Positions 29,321-42,893 of a stretch of DNA of 64,000 nucleotides are shown piece after piece; positions within the stretch are counted from its first letter, which is position 1, and each line of letters opens with the position of its first letter. Under the pieces are notes generated by a model that was given only the letters and a program-made list of their open reading frames with translations, did not search any database and was not told the DNA's origin. The position numbers and the translations under genes were made by a program. The stretch spans positions 43,150,682-43,214,681 of the forward strand of contig OX439005.1 in the NCBI GenBank assembly GCA_949316495.1, given 5' to 3'. This stretch comes from Amphiduros pacificus (taxonomy: Eukaryota > Annelida > Polychaeta > Phyllodocida > Hesionidae).

Positions 29321-31009
29321 CAATGTTACTGCCAACAGTACAGAATCCTTGCAATCTGCACAGCATCTCTTGCATGGTTATCTTTACAAAACTTTCCATT
29401 AGAAGGACAAGATATGTTGGCTGGTTGCCCATCATTTTGGCATTCATTCCATGTTGTGGTGCATAATATATTCTGTACCTACAAATATTGTGTCACGGGA
29501 ACGTCACAGAAATGAACTTTGTTTTCAAACACATAAATAATTCAACCACTTTAACTTATCTGAGTACACCAGACCTGGAATAATTTAACCACTCATATAA
29601 TTTAAATCAAAATCTGTCTCTATTACTCTGCCCAAGACCTGTAATTACCAAACATAACACGTGTCCTTATCATCCCAATTTACCTCTTTAGCATATCTAT
29701 CCTGCAACCACTACTTCTGATATACTTCATTACATGATATGTAGATAATGCTCTACAATCTAAACAACATTAACTTTTCCCCGAAATTTTTAACTCGACC
29801 TTTTTGCACGACAGTACAACAGACCTTTTCCTGTGATTTTTTTTCACGCACAAAATGCAATTGATGTTCTGAAAAATTGGTCAATTTTCAATACTTCATA
29901 TTCAGGATTTTTATCAGTGGTAATGACATTTTGAGCCAATTCAGCACACTTCTTACAATGTAGCTGGCAGAGTGTGGTCATCTTTGAGTGTGGTTGTTTC
30001 TGGTGGAGTGTGGTTGTCTACATTGTGATATCATGAATATATCTATATCCATCTCAAGCAAATCAACATCAAATGTCCCATTCTCTCTGAATATGCCTTA
30101 ATTGTTATCACATGTCAAAGTCATGTCATCGTCATTAATTTTTCTCGAATCTTTAAATTTAACGGATTAAAATTGAGTACACTATATATTTGGTGTGTGA
30201 AATAAAGCATGGTGTAAAAGGTTAGTTTCTATTGCTACATTATGATATAATAGAATATGAAGAATGAATGGTTCTGTTAAAAACTTATGCCAATGCCCTT
30301 AGATGCTGTGCTGGCCATTCTTTTTTTGTTGTAATATTTAATCTTTTACTTGGAATGCCGCAAATTGCTTCATAAATGATCATTACCCAGCTTTGCAGGT
30401 CTAGAATTCAACATTGTAATAATAATATTCCCAATATTTGTGCTGACTCCTTCACCCGCATATTGCTTTATTCCAGAGGTCACAAACTGAGGTTATATTA
30501 AGATTAGTAGAATGAGACAGTGGATGTTCCAGGTATATATGCATGTGCAAAGCAATTCACTGAAAGAATTCATTTCCAGACAATACATTATCTTTCCTTT
30601 GAATATTTAAGAAATTTATCCATAAGTTCTAAGTTGACGGACAGACAGAATGACACAAAATGCTCCCTCACTGCAGACGCTATGCTGACCATGACTAAAT
30701 ATGAATCTGATTCTTAGACTGTTGGCCACACTGATCAATATCAATGTCCATTTTACTGACTGAGTCCGAGCTCCAATCCATAGTCATATCTGATAACAAT
30801 GAGAAATCTGACTGCAGAGACAATTGACTGAATCTCAAAAGGAATTTTTTGTGATTTCATTGATATTTTAATTAGTGCTCCATGATGTGGATGTTCTATT
30901 TATAGTCTTTATCTACAATGGCACCTGAGTAATATAAGGAAGTTAATATTGTGGCAATAATATTACTGCAATAATCTGAGATGTGTTGATAAAATCTCTT
31001 TAGTGAATA
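29321..31009. other. AT-rich non-coding DNA
   Basis: No gene, RNA gene or array was recognised. Confidence 0.6.
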
Positions 31010-31300
31010 AATGAATGATCCTATGACAGTGAATAATATACATTGAATATCATAAGACTAGTGTGTATAATGATTGATCCCGTGAATATCAGGACATAGA
31101 ATAGTAGAAGACTGTTGGGTTGGTGTATTCAAATGACTGATCCCCAGATTGCCTGGACATAAAATAGTAGAAAACTGCTGGATGTGTGGGTTCAATGAAT
31201 GATCCCATGAATATCAGGACATAGAATAGTAGAAGACTACTGGGTTGTTGCGCATAAATGACTGATCCCCAAACTGCGTGGACACAGTGTGGAGGCAAAC
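31010..31300. repeat. 62-bp degenerate repeat in A-B-A-B order
   Basis: The landmarks gattgatccc, gactgatccc, gaatgatccc and gactgatccc occur at about 31074, 31135, 31197 and 31260. Units 1 and 3 share gtgaatatcaggacatagaa or a close form. Units 2 and 4 share gatccccaga/aact and a tggaca segment. A more decayed unit precedes them at about 31013. Confidence 0.8.
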
Positions 31301-33198
31301 AACTGCTGGTTTTGTTAGTGTAAATTAATTTGGAAGATGGTCATCAAAATGATGACCCCTTGTAACCAAGGAAGAGTGTGTCGATGAAACCTTAATAGGA
31401 CGTGGGATAACTGTCTCTATCAGGCCAGAGTGAGCCATAATGCTAGTGGTGATTTATCATCTGATACTCCCTACATCCATCACAAAGCTTAATGGGTTAA
31501 CACAAGCAGGGAGGAGGCATCAGTATCTTCTTTATACAATTCCCTCACATTTACTTATTATACTGATATTTTATGCAACAACTCTCAAACCACATTCAAA
31601 GCATTACCCATAATAACACTGTTAATTTTCTATTTTTATTGATTTTAAAATCACCTGGTATATAGGATTTAAATCTGTCCCTCTCCTTCTTGTGGGATAA
31701 CCTGAGTGGGAAAATAAATGACCAATCCCAAACAAGGTCATGTGCTGCGGTCTTATTCATGTACAATCTTGCCTGAAAATAGCTACAAGTCAGCCATACT
31801 TTTAAAATCCATCATGTCTGATGCTCTAGGATATAACAATAAATGTTTTGATAAAATCACAGCCGCACATATCATTAATCATTCCAAACTATTATTAGTA
31901 CAAAACCTGATCTTCCAGCCTAAAATAATCATATCTCTGATGCAAATACGTTTGGCAAAGTGCTTTCCCATCTGATATTGTTTGTGTATTTCAAATATAA
32001 GACGTTCTTGATTTTGGGCCAATTTCAAAGATCTTGGCCATGTTTACAAATAGCTAGTTACTTGGCCTAACATGATCTGGTGCAATTCATTATGTTACTT
32101 GATACAAAATTACCATCGCAAGCTGTGCTGCGGACAGAATCAAAATAGAATTGCACTTGGATATTTTAACATTGGCAGCTGATCATTTTTATCTAAAAGA
32201 TCTCAAAGTCAAAATTTGGCTTTAATTCCTGAGTAGCTATCTTTGATGTGAACTTAAAATGAGGCTTGAAATAGGAATAACTGTACACGGCTGCTTGGAT
32301 CAAGTTTTACTCAGTTGCTTAAGTAGCTCTCGATGCATCTGTACAACTTCATTGCTCCACATTACAATATTGATTTTATTCAGAAATAAATGTACATCAA
32401 TGTTCAACTTTCAAAAGGAAGCTGATTTCTGCATTTCTGAAATGGCCATATCAAACATTCTCAGTTCTGTAGGCAGGCAGTCTATGAGAATAAAGGATTC
32501 ACTGATTTCCATTTATTCTCATGAATTACTACATCATTACTGTTTGACATAATTTTTAAAGGAGGCATGGATCAAATTTGCAAGCTATCGGAGATTTCAT
32601 GACCGCAAAGCTTCTGCAGTTGAGTCAGAGGAGACGCTTGCCTGGGCACATTCTGTCCACGACCAGCCCCAGTCTTGTCACCTTGCATCGCCTGCCACAT
32701 AACTCTAGCCTTTCTCACGTATAAATTATGTACAAATTGATGGTGTTACCGTCAGAGAGCCCGACCACTGTGGTTGTGGACCCAGACATCTCAGAATTAC
32801 ACTAGTCAAGGATCTTCCACCCTCAGGCCTCAGTCAGGGCTTTAGAAAGTACTGAGGACTGTAGTGGGAAATACAATAAGAACACTAAAACCTGGACCCT
32901 TCTGAAGATAACATTTCCAAACCTCCTCCATTTTACACAGACAAAAGGATATCTATATCTGACAAACTTTTTGGAGCTCAAATTGCCCGATAAAAACTTC
33001 ATAATCCTGCATTTCAATACATGTTCAATGTGATCATATTTGCAAATATAAGGCAAGAATCTACAATGGGTTTGCATAGGAATAGGAAGGCTATATTAGC
33101 TCAAATATCTTTCTAACTGCAATATTCCAAGTTTTACATAGTGATATAAATTCTTTACTGTACAAATTCCATAAATTTGAACCATAAAAACTGTTACC

Positions 33199-33200
<2 letters not shown>
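31301..33200. other. Non-coding DNA with one GC-richer stretch
   Basis: About 1.9 kb without a recognised gene. 32560-32720 is richer in GC than its surroundings and has a 48-codon open stretch of unknown meaning. Confidence 0.5.

Positions 33201-33201
<1 letters not shown>

Positions 33202-33262
<61 letters not shown>
33202..33262. repeat. (TA)n microsatellite
   Basis: A TA run of about 60 bases. Confidence 0.97.
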
Positions 33263-33265
<3 letters not shown>

Positions 33266-33484
33266 TAAGTTCATCAAATAAGTTCATGACATTCATCATA
33301 TCAGAATCTGCTGGCTATATTTTCATTTTATAGAATATCTTTAAGCAGCTTGTTTCTTATATATGACGGTACGACTTAAAAAAAGAGATGTATGGGTCAT
33401 GGCCAAGAATTCTTTTTGTACATATCTTCAAAGATAAGATGTTTTGCACGGGTTTTGCAAAACGTCCATATTCAGGACAAAGAA

Positions 33485-34146
33485 GTGGGGATTCTTGAGG
33501 CAGGGATTATTGAAGCAGGGATTCTTGAGGCAGGGATTCTTAAAGCAGGGATTCTTGAAGTAGGGATTCTTGAGGTAGGGATTCTTGAGGCAGGGATTCT
33601 TGAAGCAGGGATTCTTGAAGCAGGGATTCTTGTAGCAGGGATTCTTGAGGTAGGGATTCTTGAAGCAGGGATTCTTGAAGCAGGGATTCCTGGAGCAGGG
33701 ATTCTTCTAGAAGCAGGGATTCTTGAAGCAGGGATTCTTGAGGTAGGGATTCTTGAAGCAGGGATTCTTGAAGCAGGGATTCCTGGAGCAGGGATTCTTC
33801 TTGAAGCAGGGATTCTTGAAGCAGGGATTCTTGAGGTAGGGATTCTTGAGGTAGGGATTCTTGAAGCAGGGATTCTTGAAGCAGGGAGTCTTGCATCATG
33901 GATTCTTGAAGCAGGGATTCTTGCATCAGGGATTCTTGAAGCAGGGACTCTTAAAGCAGGGATTCTTGAAGCAGGGATTCTTGCATTAGGGACTCTTGAA
34001 GCAGGGATTCTTAAAGCAGGGATTCTTGAAGCAGGGATTCTTGCATCAGGGATTCTTGAAGCAGGGACTCTTGAAGCAGGGATTCTTGAAGCAGGGATTC
34101 TTGCATCAGGGATTCTTGAAGCAGGGACTCTTAAAGCAGGGACTTC
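33485..34146. repeat. 15-bp tandem array, about 44 copies
   Basis: The unit is gcagggattcttgaa with variants (gaggta, gcatca, taaagca) and a few 3-base insertions. Fifteen is divisible by three, so plus (33392-34168, GILEA repeats) and minus frames stay open. The composition is fully explained by the repeat. Confidence 0.97.
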
Positions 34147-35564
34147 TGGGGGAGTCTTGTTGCTTTGATACCTTCCCTGGGTAAGACACTGAGGACTGGC
34201 TTGTGCTTCCTTAATGGGTAGTTTGCATGTTCTGGCTTCTCCTCCCCTCTAACTTACCGCAAACAATACCCGCTGCCTCATGTTGGGGCATGTTATTTTA
34301 TGTGCAGCCCCATTGCCAAAGGATCAATTCTCACCCATCACCAGCAGTGACCTTGGCAACGCTCAGTGCCCTCTGGTGATGGTGGTGATTACCATATTGC
34401 CTTAACAAGGTAGAACATGATTTAATATTTTATCTCAACATTACTCACTTTGTAAATAATAAAATATAAAACGGTTGTTCTGACCTGATCAAAGTGTAAG
34501 GTATGACTGATTACCTCAATGCAGTCATCTGATTTAAATAACTTATATCATTGTAAAACATGTTTTTTTCCAAGAATATATATCATGTTCAACCTTGACA
34601 AAACCAATGCGAGTCTTCAATGATTTAATGGTTTCCTTTGATGATATGTCTATCCTATGTCATCAAAGCTTTTGCCCATGTAGAGGTTTATTTTATAAAC
34701 AGATGAAGTATACTGCAGAATGTTTTTGCACATTATCCCTCAATGGTAAGAAGAAATGACAAGATTTATCACGTCAAAAACAATCTACAGCGCTGGATAT
34801 TTCTTTCTTTCAGTAGCAGGAAATTAACCTGCCTACTTCCAGAAATGAGGCATTTCTCTATATCCTTGTTTCTGAAATAACATCATTTTCTTCACTGCCA
34901 CAAAAGAACTACACAGTATATGTTGACAAGAGGCAGACCTCGCTGTTAATCTCTCCATCTCTCATATATCTATGTTCCTTTTACCTTAATATTGAGAAAA
35001 CAGCATTCACTCAACATTGATCAAAAGTAATAAAATAATTTGGACATAATCTGTTTGTTTTGTTTAAAATGAGAATCAACCAAACAGCATATATTTTTTG
35101 TACGTCTTTAAATATAATTCTACAAAAGTAACATTCAAGGCAAAATTTATTCTCTGGATTTGAATATGAGAAATAGATGTGACTACTTATCCAATTTCCC
35201 AAATGTCAAATGTTGAAAGTTTGATTGGTGACCTTCAACACAAACCCATCTCAAGCAAATTATCCTTTCAAACTTCAAATCATATATCTCATTTCTATAA
35301 TCTTCTGAGATATAGGTAGTCATTTTATCAGCAGCGTAAGAGCTTTCTAGGAATGCCTTCAGGAAGAACGCAAGATGTGCTGCAAATTTCTACCCTGAAT
35401 GACTGACTTCTAACAATTGAAGCAGGGTGCACTTAAAAACATTGATTTAAACTCCCTTTAATTTTATTTAAATGATTTAGTTCTCCAAGTAAAAACAATG
35501 GTAGGGCAGGGCAATTTCAAGCCTGCATGATGTCTGCATTTCCATTGCTATGCTGGGTCGACGA
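34147..35564. other. Non-coding DNA with a CTCF-like site
   Basis: No gene was recognised. A CTCF-like motif lies at 34364-34380 in a GC-richer stretch (34190-34410). Confidence 0.55.
34364..34380 (-). promoter_or_regulatory. CTCF-like motif (13 of 14)
   Basis: The minus strand reads atcaccagagggcactg. The core CASYAGRKGGCRS fits at all positions and only the first C differs. Confidence 0.35.
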
Positions 35565-37171
35565 TGACTATACAGCAAAATGCTACATGTGACTGGGTGC
35601 CCACTCTGACTATACAGCAAAATGCCGCGTGTGACTGGCTGCCCACTCTGACTATACAGCAGAATGTCGCGTGTGACTGGCTGCCCACTCTGACTATACA
35701 GCAGAATGCCGCATGTGACTGGCTGCCCACTCTGACTATACAGCAAAATGCTACATGTGACTGGCTGCCCACTCTGACTATACAGCAGAATGTCGCGTGT
35801 GACTGGCTGCCCACTCTGACTATACAGCAGAATGCCGCGTGTGACTGGCTGCCCACTCTGATCATACAGCAGAATGCCGCGTGTGACTGGCTGCCCACTC
35901 TGACTATACAGCAGAATGCCGCGTGTGACTGGCTGCCCACTCTGACTATACAGCAGAATGCCGCGTGTGACTGGCTGCCCACTCTGACTATACAGCAGAA
36001 TGCCGCGTGTGACTGGCTGCCCACTCTGACTATACAGCAGAATGCCGCGTGTGACTGGCTGCCCACTCTGACTATACAGCAGAATGCCGCGTGTGACTGG
36101 CTGCCCACTCTGACTATACAGCAGAATGCCGCGTGTGACTGACTGCCCACTCTGACTATACAGCAGAATGCCGCGTGTGACTGGCTGCCCACTCTGACTA
36201 TACAGCAGAATGCCGCGTGTGACTGGCTGCCCACTCTGACTATACAGCAGAATGCCGCGTGTGACTGGCTGCCCACTCTGATCATACAGCAGAATGCCGC
36301 GTGTGACTGGCTGCCCACTCTGATTATACTGCAGAATGCCGCGTGTGACTGGCTGCTCACTCTGATCATACAGCAGAATGCCGCGTGTGACTGGCTGCCC
36401 ACTCTGATTATGCAGCAGAATGCCGCGTGTGACTGGCTGCCCACTCTGACTATACAGCAGAATGCCGCGCGTGACTGGCTGCCCACCCTGACTATACAGC
36501 AGAATGCCGCATGTGACTGGCTGCCCACTGTGACTATACAGCAGAATGCCGCGTGTGACTGGCTGCCCACTCTGACTATACAGCAGAATGCTGCATGTGA
36601 CTGGCTGCCCACTCTGACTATACAGCAGAATGCCGCGTGTGACTGGCTGCCCACTCTGATCATACAGCAGAATGCCGCGTGTGACTGGCTGCCCACTCTG
36701 ACTATACAGCAGAATGCTGCATGTGACTGGCTGCCCACTGTGACTATACAGCAGAATGCCGCGTGTGACTGGCTGCCCACCCTGACTATACAGCAGAATG
36801 CCGCGTATGACTGGCTGCCCACTCTGACTATACAGCAGAATGCCGCGTGTGACTGGCTGCCCACTCTGACTATACAGCAGAATGCCGCGTGTGACTGGCT
36901 GCCCACTCTAACTATACAGCAGAATGCCGCGTGTGACTGGCTGCCCACTCTGACTATACAGCAGAATGTCGCGTGTGACTGGCTGCCCACTCTGACTATA
37001 CAGCAGAATTTCGCATGTGACTGGCTGCCCACTCTGACTATACAGCAGAATGCCGCGCGTGACTGGGTGCCCACCCTGACTATACAGCAGAATGCCGTGT
37101 GTGACTGGGTGCCCACTCTGACTATACAGCAGAATGCTGCGTGTGACTGGTTGCCCACTCTGACTATACAG
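35565..37171. repeat. 42-bp CpG-bearing tandem array, about 38 copies
   Basis: The unit contains gcagaatgccgcgtgtgact and ggctgcccactctgactata. Most units have two CpG in gccgcg; others show gccgca, gctgca or gctaca, the pattern left by CpG decay. Both strands are open for long stretches (minus 35548-37158, RVGSQSHAAFCCIV repeats) because 42 is divisible by three. I do not call a gene. Confidence 0.97.
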
Positions 37172-37622
37172 TTTTGCCAGTTTTGACCAGCACTTTGTTA
37201 ATTGTCACAAAACACTTTGTTCTTTCATCCATCCATCCATCCATTTTGTATCGCAGTGCTTCTTTTAGAAGAAAATGTCTCCAAAACTTGGCTTTTGTAA
37301 TTTTTCTCTTGTTAAACTTGTCAAGCAGCTTGGTGCATTTATGAGCCTTGAAGCCTCCCTGAGCTGCTGTTTGTATGCTACGTTTGATGTGTGTTTTTTA
37401 CTTTTCCACATTACCATCTTGACAGTGTCGCCATATTTACTTTCTTGAATTCCCATTCTCATAAGCATGGCACTATTTGCCACAGATGCACCTGCTACGC
37501 TACTTTATACATGACAGCTTATGATCAGCCTCAGAAGATGGTTGGCACCAAACAGCAGACACTAATTCCATACTAGTACATGCATGAATACAGGCGGAGG
37601 CCTGCCAACTAACTTAGAGAAT
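37172..37622. other. Non-coding spacer
   Basis: It includes a short (CATC)n run near 37227-37242 and a 72-codon minus open frame (37265-37483) with no recognised family. Confidence 0.5.
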
Positions 37623-37972
37623 AGAGAGGGAACTCACTATCATAATACAAAAATATAGGGGAGACTCACCATCTTAATATAAAAATATAGGGGGGACTCA
37701 CCATCTTAATACAAGAATATAGGGGAGACTCACCATCATAATACAAGAATATAGGGGAGACTCACCATCATAATACAAGAATATAGGGGAGACTCACCAT
37801 TTTAATATAATAATATAGGGGAGACTCACCATCTTAATATAATAATATAGGGGAGACGCACCATCTTAATATAACAATATAGGGGAGACTCACCATCTTA
37901 ATATAACAATATAGGGGAGACTCACCATCTTAGAACAAGAATATAGGGGAGACTCACCATCTTAATTCAAGA
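37623..37972. repeat. 32-bp tandem array, about 10-11 copies
   Basis: The unit includes ataggggagactcaccatct followed by a taatacaaga or taatataaca variant. A lone decayed unit lies at about 38033-38071. Confidence 0.95.
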
Positions 37973-40900
37973 AATGGAAAAACATTGGGAAAATTGGTCA
38001 TTAAAACCATGACACCTTGAATACAAAATCTTGCCATCATAAATCACGAATATAGGAAGAAACTCACCATCTAAACAGAGGGAAATAAGGGAATTATGTA
38101 GTGTAATACTGTACTCATCCTAATAAATCATTTCCACATAAATTTTAACAAATTTATGAAAGATTATAATGATACAAAGTTGTACATGCAGCCAGTATCG
38201 ATATATCATGAATATTTGCAAATGTAATTTCTTCTGAGATTATCTTTCAAATGGCACTTTGAGAGTTAAATAATGTATTCGGATATCCATTTAGACAATC
38301 ATTTGTCCAATACACAGGTGAATAAGCCAATATCTCTAAGCCAGAAATCAATATGAGAGGTTGCACTGCTTTAACCATTCTATCCCATACTCCCCATGGA
38401 CCCTAAGGCCAACTCAAGTGAAATTATCGCTTCTCAGACTCTTGTGAGGTCTTATTCCAAATTATCATTTCAAAGATGTATCTATTTTCAAATAATAATT
38501 TGTTGCAGATCCAACAGCTCCTATCTTTGGTGCCTATCAGATCTTTATGACTTGGTGAACCCCATGTACTCATCATTCCTGCATAATCTGCCAATTTTAT
38601 ATAAAATTTTCCCATGAGGATTTGTGATGAGCAATATAAGCAAACAGCTCCTCCTTCCGGCTTATATGACTTTGATGACTCGAAACAGATATCAGCCTAT
38701 CTATTAAAAAAAAAGTAGTTTCCTTTGATCAATCTCATTTTATGTATCTGGATAACAACATATCGTGTGCCCTAACAATTGTACGTGCACCCAAATGATA
38801 ACATTTTCAGCATTGGTCTAATTGTGATATAATCTACAAAGTCACTTCGCATATTTAAAATATTTAGCAAATAATGTCCCATAATGAGGGTACATAATGT
38901 GTGTGTGATCCTTGGCAATGAGCATCATTATGCTCTTGATGATCGGCCAATTTTGGTAATGAATCCCGTATGAATATCAGAACGAGGCTGCAGATGCCCG
39001 CCAACATGTAGACGGGTCACAGCTCAGTGGCTTATGAATGACACAGGATTAGCTTCACATATTAGCGAGCACATTACAGTTATATTATGCATGGTCCAAG
39101 TCACTTGATAATGTCATTAATGTAAACATATGCTAAGTGATTTTATTATGATATCTCCTATACAAAATCATTTTCATTTGTGAGAGATATTATGCAGGAA
39201 ATAATTATATATATATATGATTAACATAGGAATGAATTGAACTGTGATGTGTAATGTCAGTGTGTGTGGAGTTAGTGGTGGGAGGCACAGAGGTTACATG
39301 CACAGAAGCATTAAGCTAGACTTACAGCTCATATCATGTCTGTGTTAGTCAATGGCGGCACATTTAGATGGCGTTTTTACGACCTCAGAGTTCAGGTCAC
39401 GAGAGCCAATTTCTCTGTATTCTCTCATTTGTATTTCATCTGAATCCACAATAACAAGTCTGCAATGCCTTGCTATCTCAACTGCCAGCTCTAACTAATA
39501 TTGTTTTTGCCAAGGCTGTGAGGTGATTTTCCAATCATGGCCCTTGTGTGCCCTATGGGGTTCCCGTTTTGTACCACAGGGGCAGTGGTGTGAAGATCCT
39601 GCGGCGGGCACTACGAGCCTTGGTTTGACCCTAAACTTGATGTGTGTGGGTCGTAATCTTACTTGATAGCACTAAAACATACTCCACATTTCATAGACAA
39701 AACGGCTTTGATCCCTGATTTCCATATCCACCATTAATGGAGGGCTTGTCAGCTGGCCCGGCCTCAAAGAAGGCGACGACTCAACTTCCAATTACAGGCA
39801 ATAACCCACGACTCCAGTCACAACCCCAAACATCCCAATGTTCCTCCGTCCAAATTTGCTACTTTCTTCATTTGACATTATATATGACATCGCTACTGGG
39901 TATTAATATGTCAGTTTTATTGACTCAGACATTTACATACATTTGTGGAGGGAGAGAGTTCAGTCTTCTGAAAGGTTTTTGGATATCTGTACTGGCATCA
40001 GCCAAAGGACATATTGTTTCTCAAAGAAAACGTAGACAGACTTAGTAAAAAATGCTTATCAAATTATTCCTCTTGGGTGAATGTTATCTAATAAGGCCCT
40101 GGACAGAGTCTTTATGAAATTTGAATGAACATCTTCTGTGACCACAGAAATAAGAAGATTATTCTGGGGCTGCTGAGCCTGCTTCAAAAACATCCACTTT
40201 ATCCTGATGAATAGTTTCCTCTCATCCTCATTAATGTCAGCACTCGGCTGAAGAATGGAAAAGCAGAAAATATATATGTAAAAAGTTGATCACAAAGATG
40301 AATGACACGAAAAAAATATCCATATTATGGGTTTTTCTTTCTACAAGTTTTTGCTCACAAAATATACGTAATCATATTGGTCTGCCAGTTGTAATCCATC
40401 ACAAATTCACTCTGCCAGCTGTAAATCAATCAATCAAAGTTTGCGTTATGTCAGTGTGTCACAATCTAAGTTTACCAGATGTCATTTTGCAGCGGGACAC
40501 CAGGTTGGTGAATATCTAGCGTTTCTGAAGATGCCGGTGACAGTAACACACTGCATGATCCATGGGTCACCTTTCGCAACTTTTTGGTCGTACCTTTCCA
40601 TCATTCTGACAATAAAAATAGATGACACATCATGTTCTCCAAATCCTCCTTCCTGTCTGTGGAGTTAACGCTTCCCTGGCAGTGGTGGAGCAAACGACCT
40701 TTGCCAGCACCTTGGCCACTGGAAAGGTCAAATCTATCCATCTTGTGAATGAGCCGATGTTGGAGCAGGGACGCGGGCCCCATGACAGGATATTGTGCTA
40801 ATAAATACTCAGGAGGGCTGGTAGAGAGTAAGCAAAGATTTCACAATGAAGATTGAGAGCTAGATATGTCACATTTTTATTTGGCAAACAGTGAAAAATT

Positions 40901-41259
40901 TGGTTTTGCAACTTGTGGGTGAAAGAGATGGATGAATTGGGTACAAAGACTGCTGAGATTATCTGTAAACAGAGAGCCAAAATGAAAGTGCAGAACATGC
41001 AATGATTGACAGGCACGCCTCACAACATTCAAAATGAACTGATTCATCCAATCTATCTAAACACTCAGTTTGTTGTGAATCTGGCTGAAAACATATCAGA
41101 CAGGATAACACTCATGCACAATTTATTTCAGATATTTAGAAAGCTAGTTAAAAAATGCAATTTACATTTTGTGGGTACAAATGTACTTAATTTTAGATAA
41201 TGATACATTGATATTTATATCCTTACAAATTACATAAAGAAATATTGAAGTCAATTTGG
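37973..41259. other. AT-rich non-coding DNA
   Basis: About 3.3 kb without a recognised gene. It has a short TA run at about 39207-39219. Open frames (for example 39737-40045 and 40601-40783) have no recognisable features. Confidence 0.55.
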
Positions 41260-41545
41260 TGAAATGTCAGTATACCTTGCATGTCTCAGGTCATATGTCA
41301 GTATATACTGCATGCCTCAGGTCATATATCAGTATATACTGCATATCTCAGGTCACATGTCAATATACCTTGCATGTCTCAGGTCATATGTCAATATATA
41401 CTACATGTCTCAGGTCATATGTCAATATATACTACATGTCTCAGGTCATTTGTCAGTATATACTACATGCCTCATGTCATATGTCAGTATATACTACATG
41501 TCTCAGGTCATTTGTCAGTATATACTGCATGTCTGACTGCATGTC
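41260..41545. repeat. 31-bp tandem array, about 9 copies
   Basis: The unit contains gtcagtatatactgcatg and tctcaggtcatat. It is unrelated to the 31-bp array at 7.5 kb. Three overlapping plus-strand frames are open by chance. Confidence 0.95.
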
Positions 41546-41569
41546 AGTGTGTCCAGCCTATCTGAGCTG

Positions 41570-41850
41570 GTAGACAAGTTGTATTGAGGGAACACGTATC
41601 CTATCCTCCTACACTTTTCTAGTCGTATCAGAAAAGTATTAAAACATTCTAAAATTGACATATTAACATATTATGAGAGACAAGTATTAAAACATTCCAA
41701 AATTGTCATATTAACATATTTGAAGACACCATTACATAAACTCGCTTCGCTCGTAAGATTGTAAGGAAAGTGTAGGAGTATAGTAAACTCCGGCTGTATT
41801 GAGCAGCTTTGTCCTAGTTTTGTAAGGTTATATTGAATTATACCTCCTGA
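41570..41850. mobile_element. Possible short inverted-repeat element
   Basis: gacaagttgtattg and cctcctacactttt on the left are mirrored by rearranged inverted copies on the right (ggaaagtgtaggag and ttgagcagctttgtc). Inside, a segment with aagtattaaaacattc and catattaacatatt is present twice in tandem (near 41633 and 41690), and ctcgcttcgctcg occurs at about 41742. No coding capacity. The boundaries are uncertain. Confidence 0.35.
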
Positions 41851-42893
41851 CAATGAGCTTACATGACATCACAAAATTTTACCCTGGAATCTTGCACAAA
41901 CATTAACATTAAGCTAAGATCTGGACCAGTAATAAAGTAATCTTAAATAAATCTTAATGAAGTATTTAAAATTAGCTCTTGATAATCCCATCTGACCCTA
42001 ATGTTAATCTCCCCACACTAATAAAGCAGTTATTTCCATCAATCACTGCTCCATCAGATTGCAATTATGTTTTAAATAAACACATTCAACTTCTACTACT
42101 CAGTGACAAAATGTTTGGAAAGATATTGGTCTTGGCTGTGTTTTAATTGCAAAATGTCTGATGATTTCCATATGGAATAGATGCAGTACATTTTAATCAT
42201 CTTCCTGACTGCTGGACTCTTACTTATCATTTAGGATTGGTAAAGACGAGAGCATTGTTCTATGATCTCTCGGCTACCAGACAAGTCTGGTTACCTGTGA
42301 GCATACTTGATGATCTGTTACCCAGATTATGTGATAATCTTGCTACATCCTGCCATCTATCAGTGTGAGATTACTCACAGATCCACCATCTAATTAATCC
42401 TTACTACGGCTCATCATGAAGCCAATTACTACAAATGCATATATTTAGACACTTTAATGGCAAAACATGTTGCTGCGATGGAAACTTGCTGACAAAATTT
42501 GATTAAGATTCCAACAGAAAATCATACATTGAAGATGATTTCGAAAAAAGATCTTAGGCAATTAAAATGAATTTTAAAGCTTGACTTTTGCCAGCATGGG
42601 TCAATGGTTATAAAATTCCAAATGCCCAGATTTATTTTAATATTTCCAATGTTTTTGTTGTTGTGAGCTAGTAGTTTTATAAAGATGTAAAAATTATCAT
42701 AAGTACTTATAAGTACAAGAGATCTTGAGTGCTTACAGGAGATTTTAAGTATTTAAAAATGACCTTGAGTAATCATCAGAGATAATGAGTGTTTCTAGCA
42801 GATATTGAGCATTTGAAAGGCCACACCTTATATGTATATGTTGTAACTTGCATCAATCAAAGCCTTGTGGCAATCACAGGTAAGTTACTTTTA
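41851..42893. other. AT-rich non-coding DNA
   Basis: No gene, RNA or array was recognised. Confidence 0.6.

Noticed and set aside
32562-32707. 48-codon open stretch in a GC-richer patch, preceded by an AG
   Set aside because: No family recognised, and the pyrimidine tract and donor are poor. Too short to call.
33392-34168. 258-codon open frame of GILEA repeats
   Set aside because: Product of a 15-bp repeat. The 3-base insertions keep the frame only because of their size, and no other coding evidence exists.
35548-37158. 536-codon minus-strand open frame of 14-residue repeats
   Set aside because: Fully explained by the 42-bp tandem array. It has a plus-strand counterpart of the same kind.
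39588-39606. Further CTCF-like site (accacaggggcagtgg)
   Set aside because: The core is one base too short between the CCAC and GGC parts.
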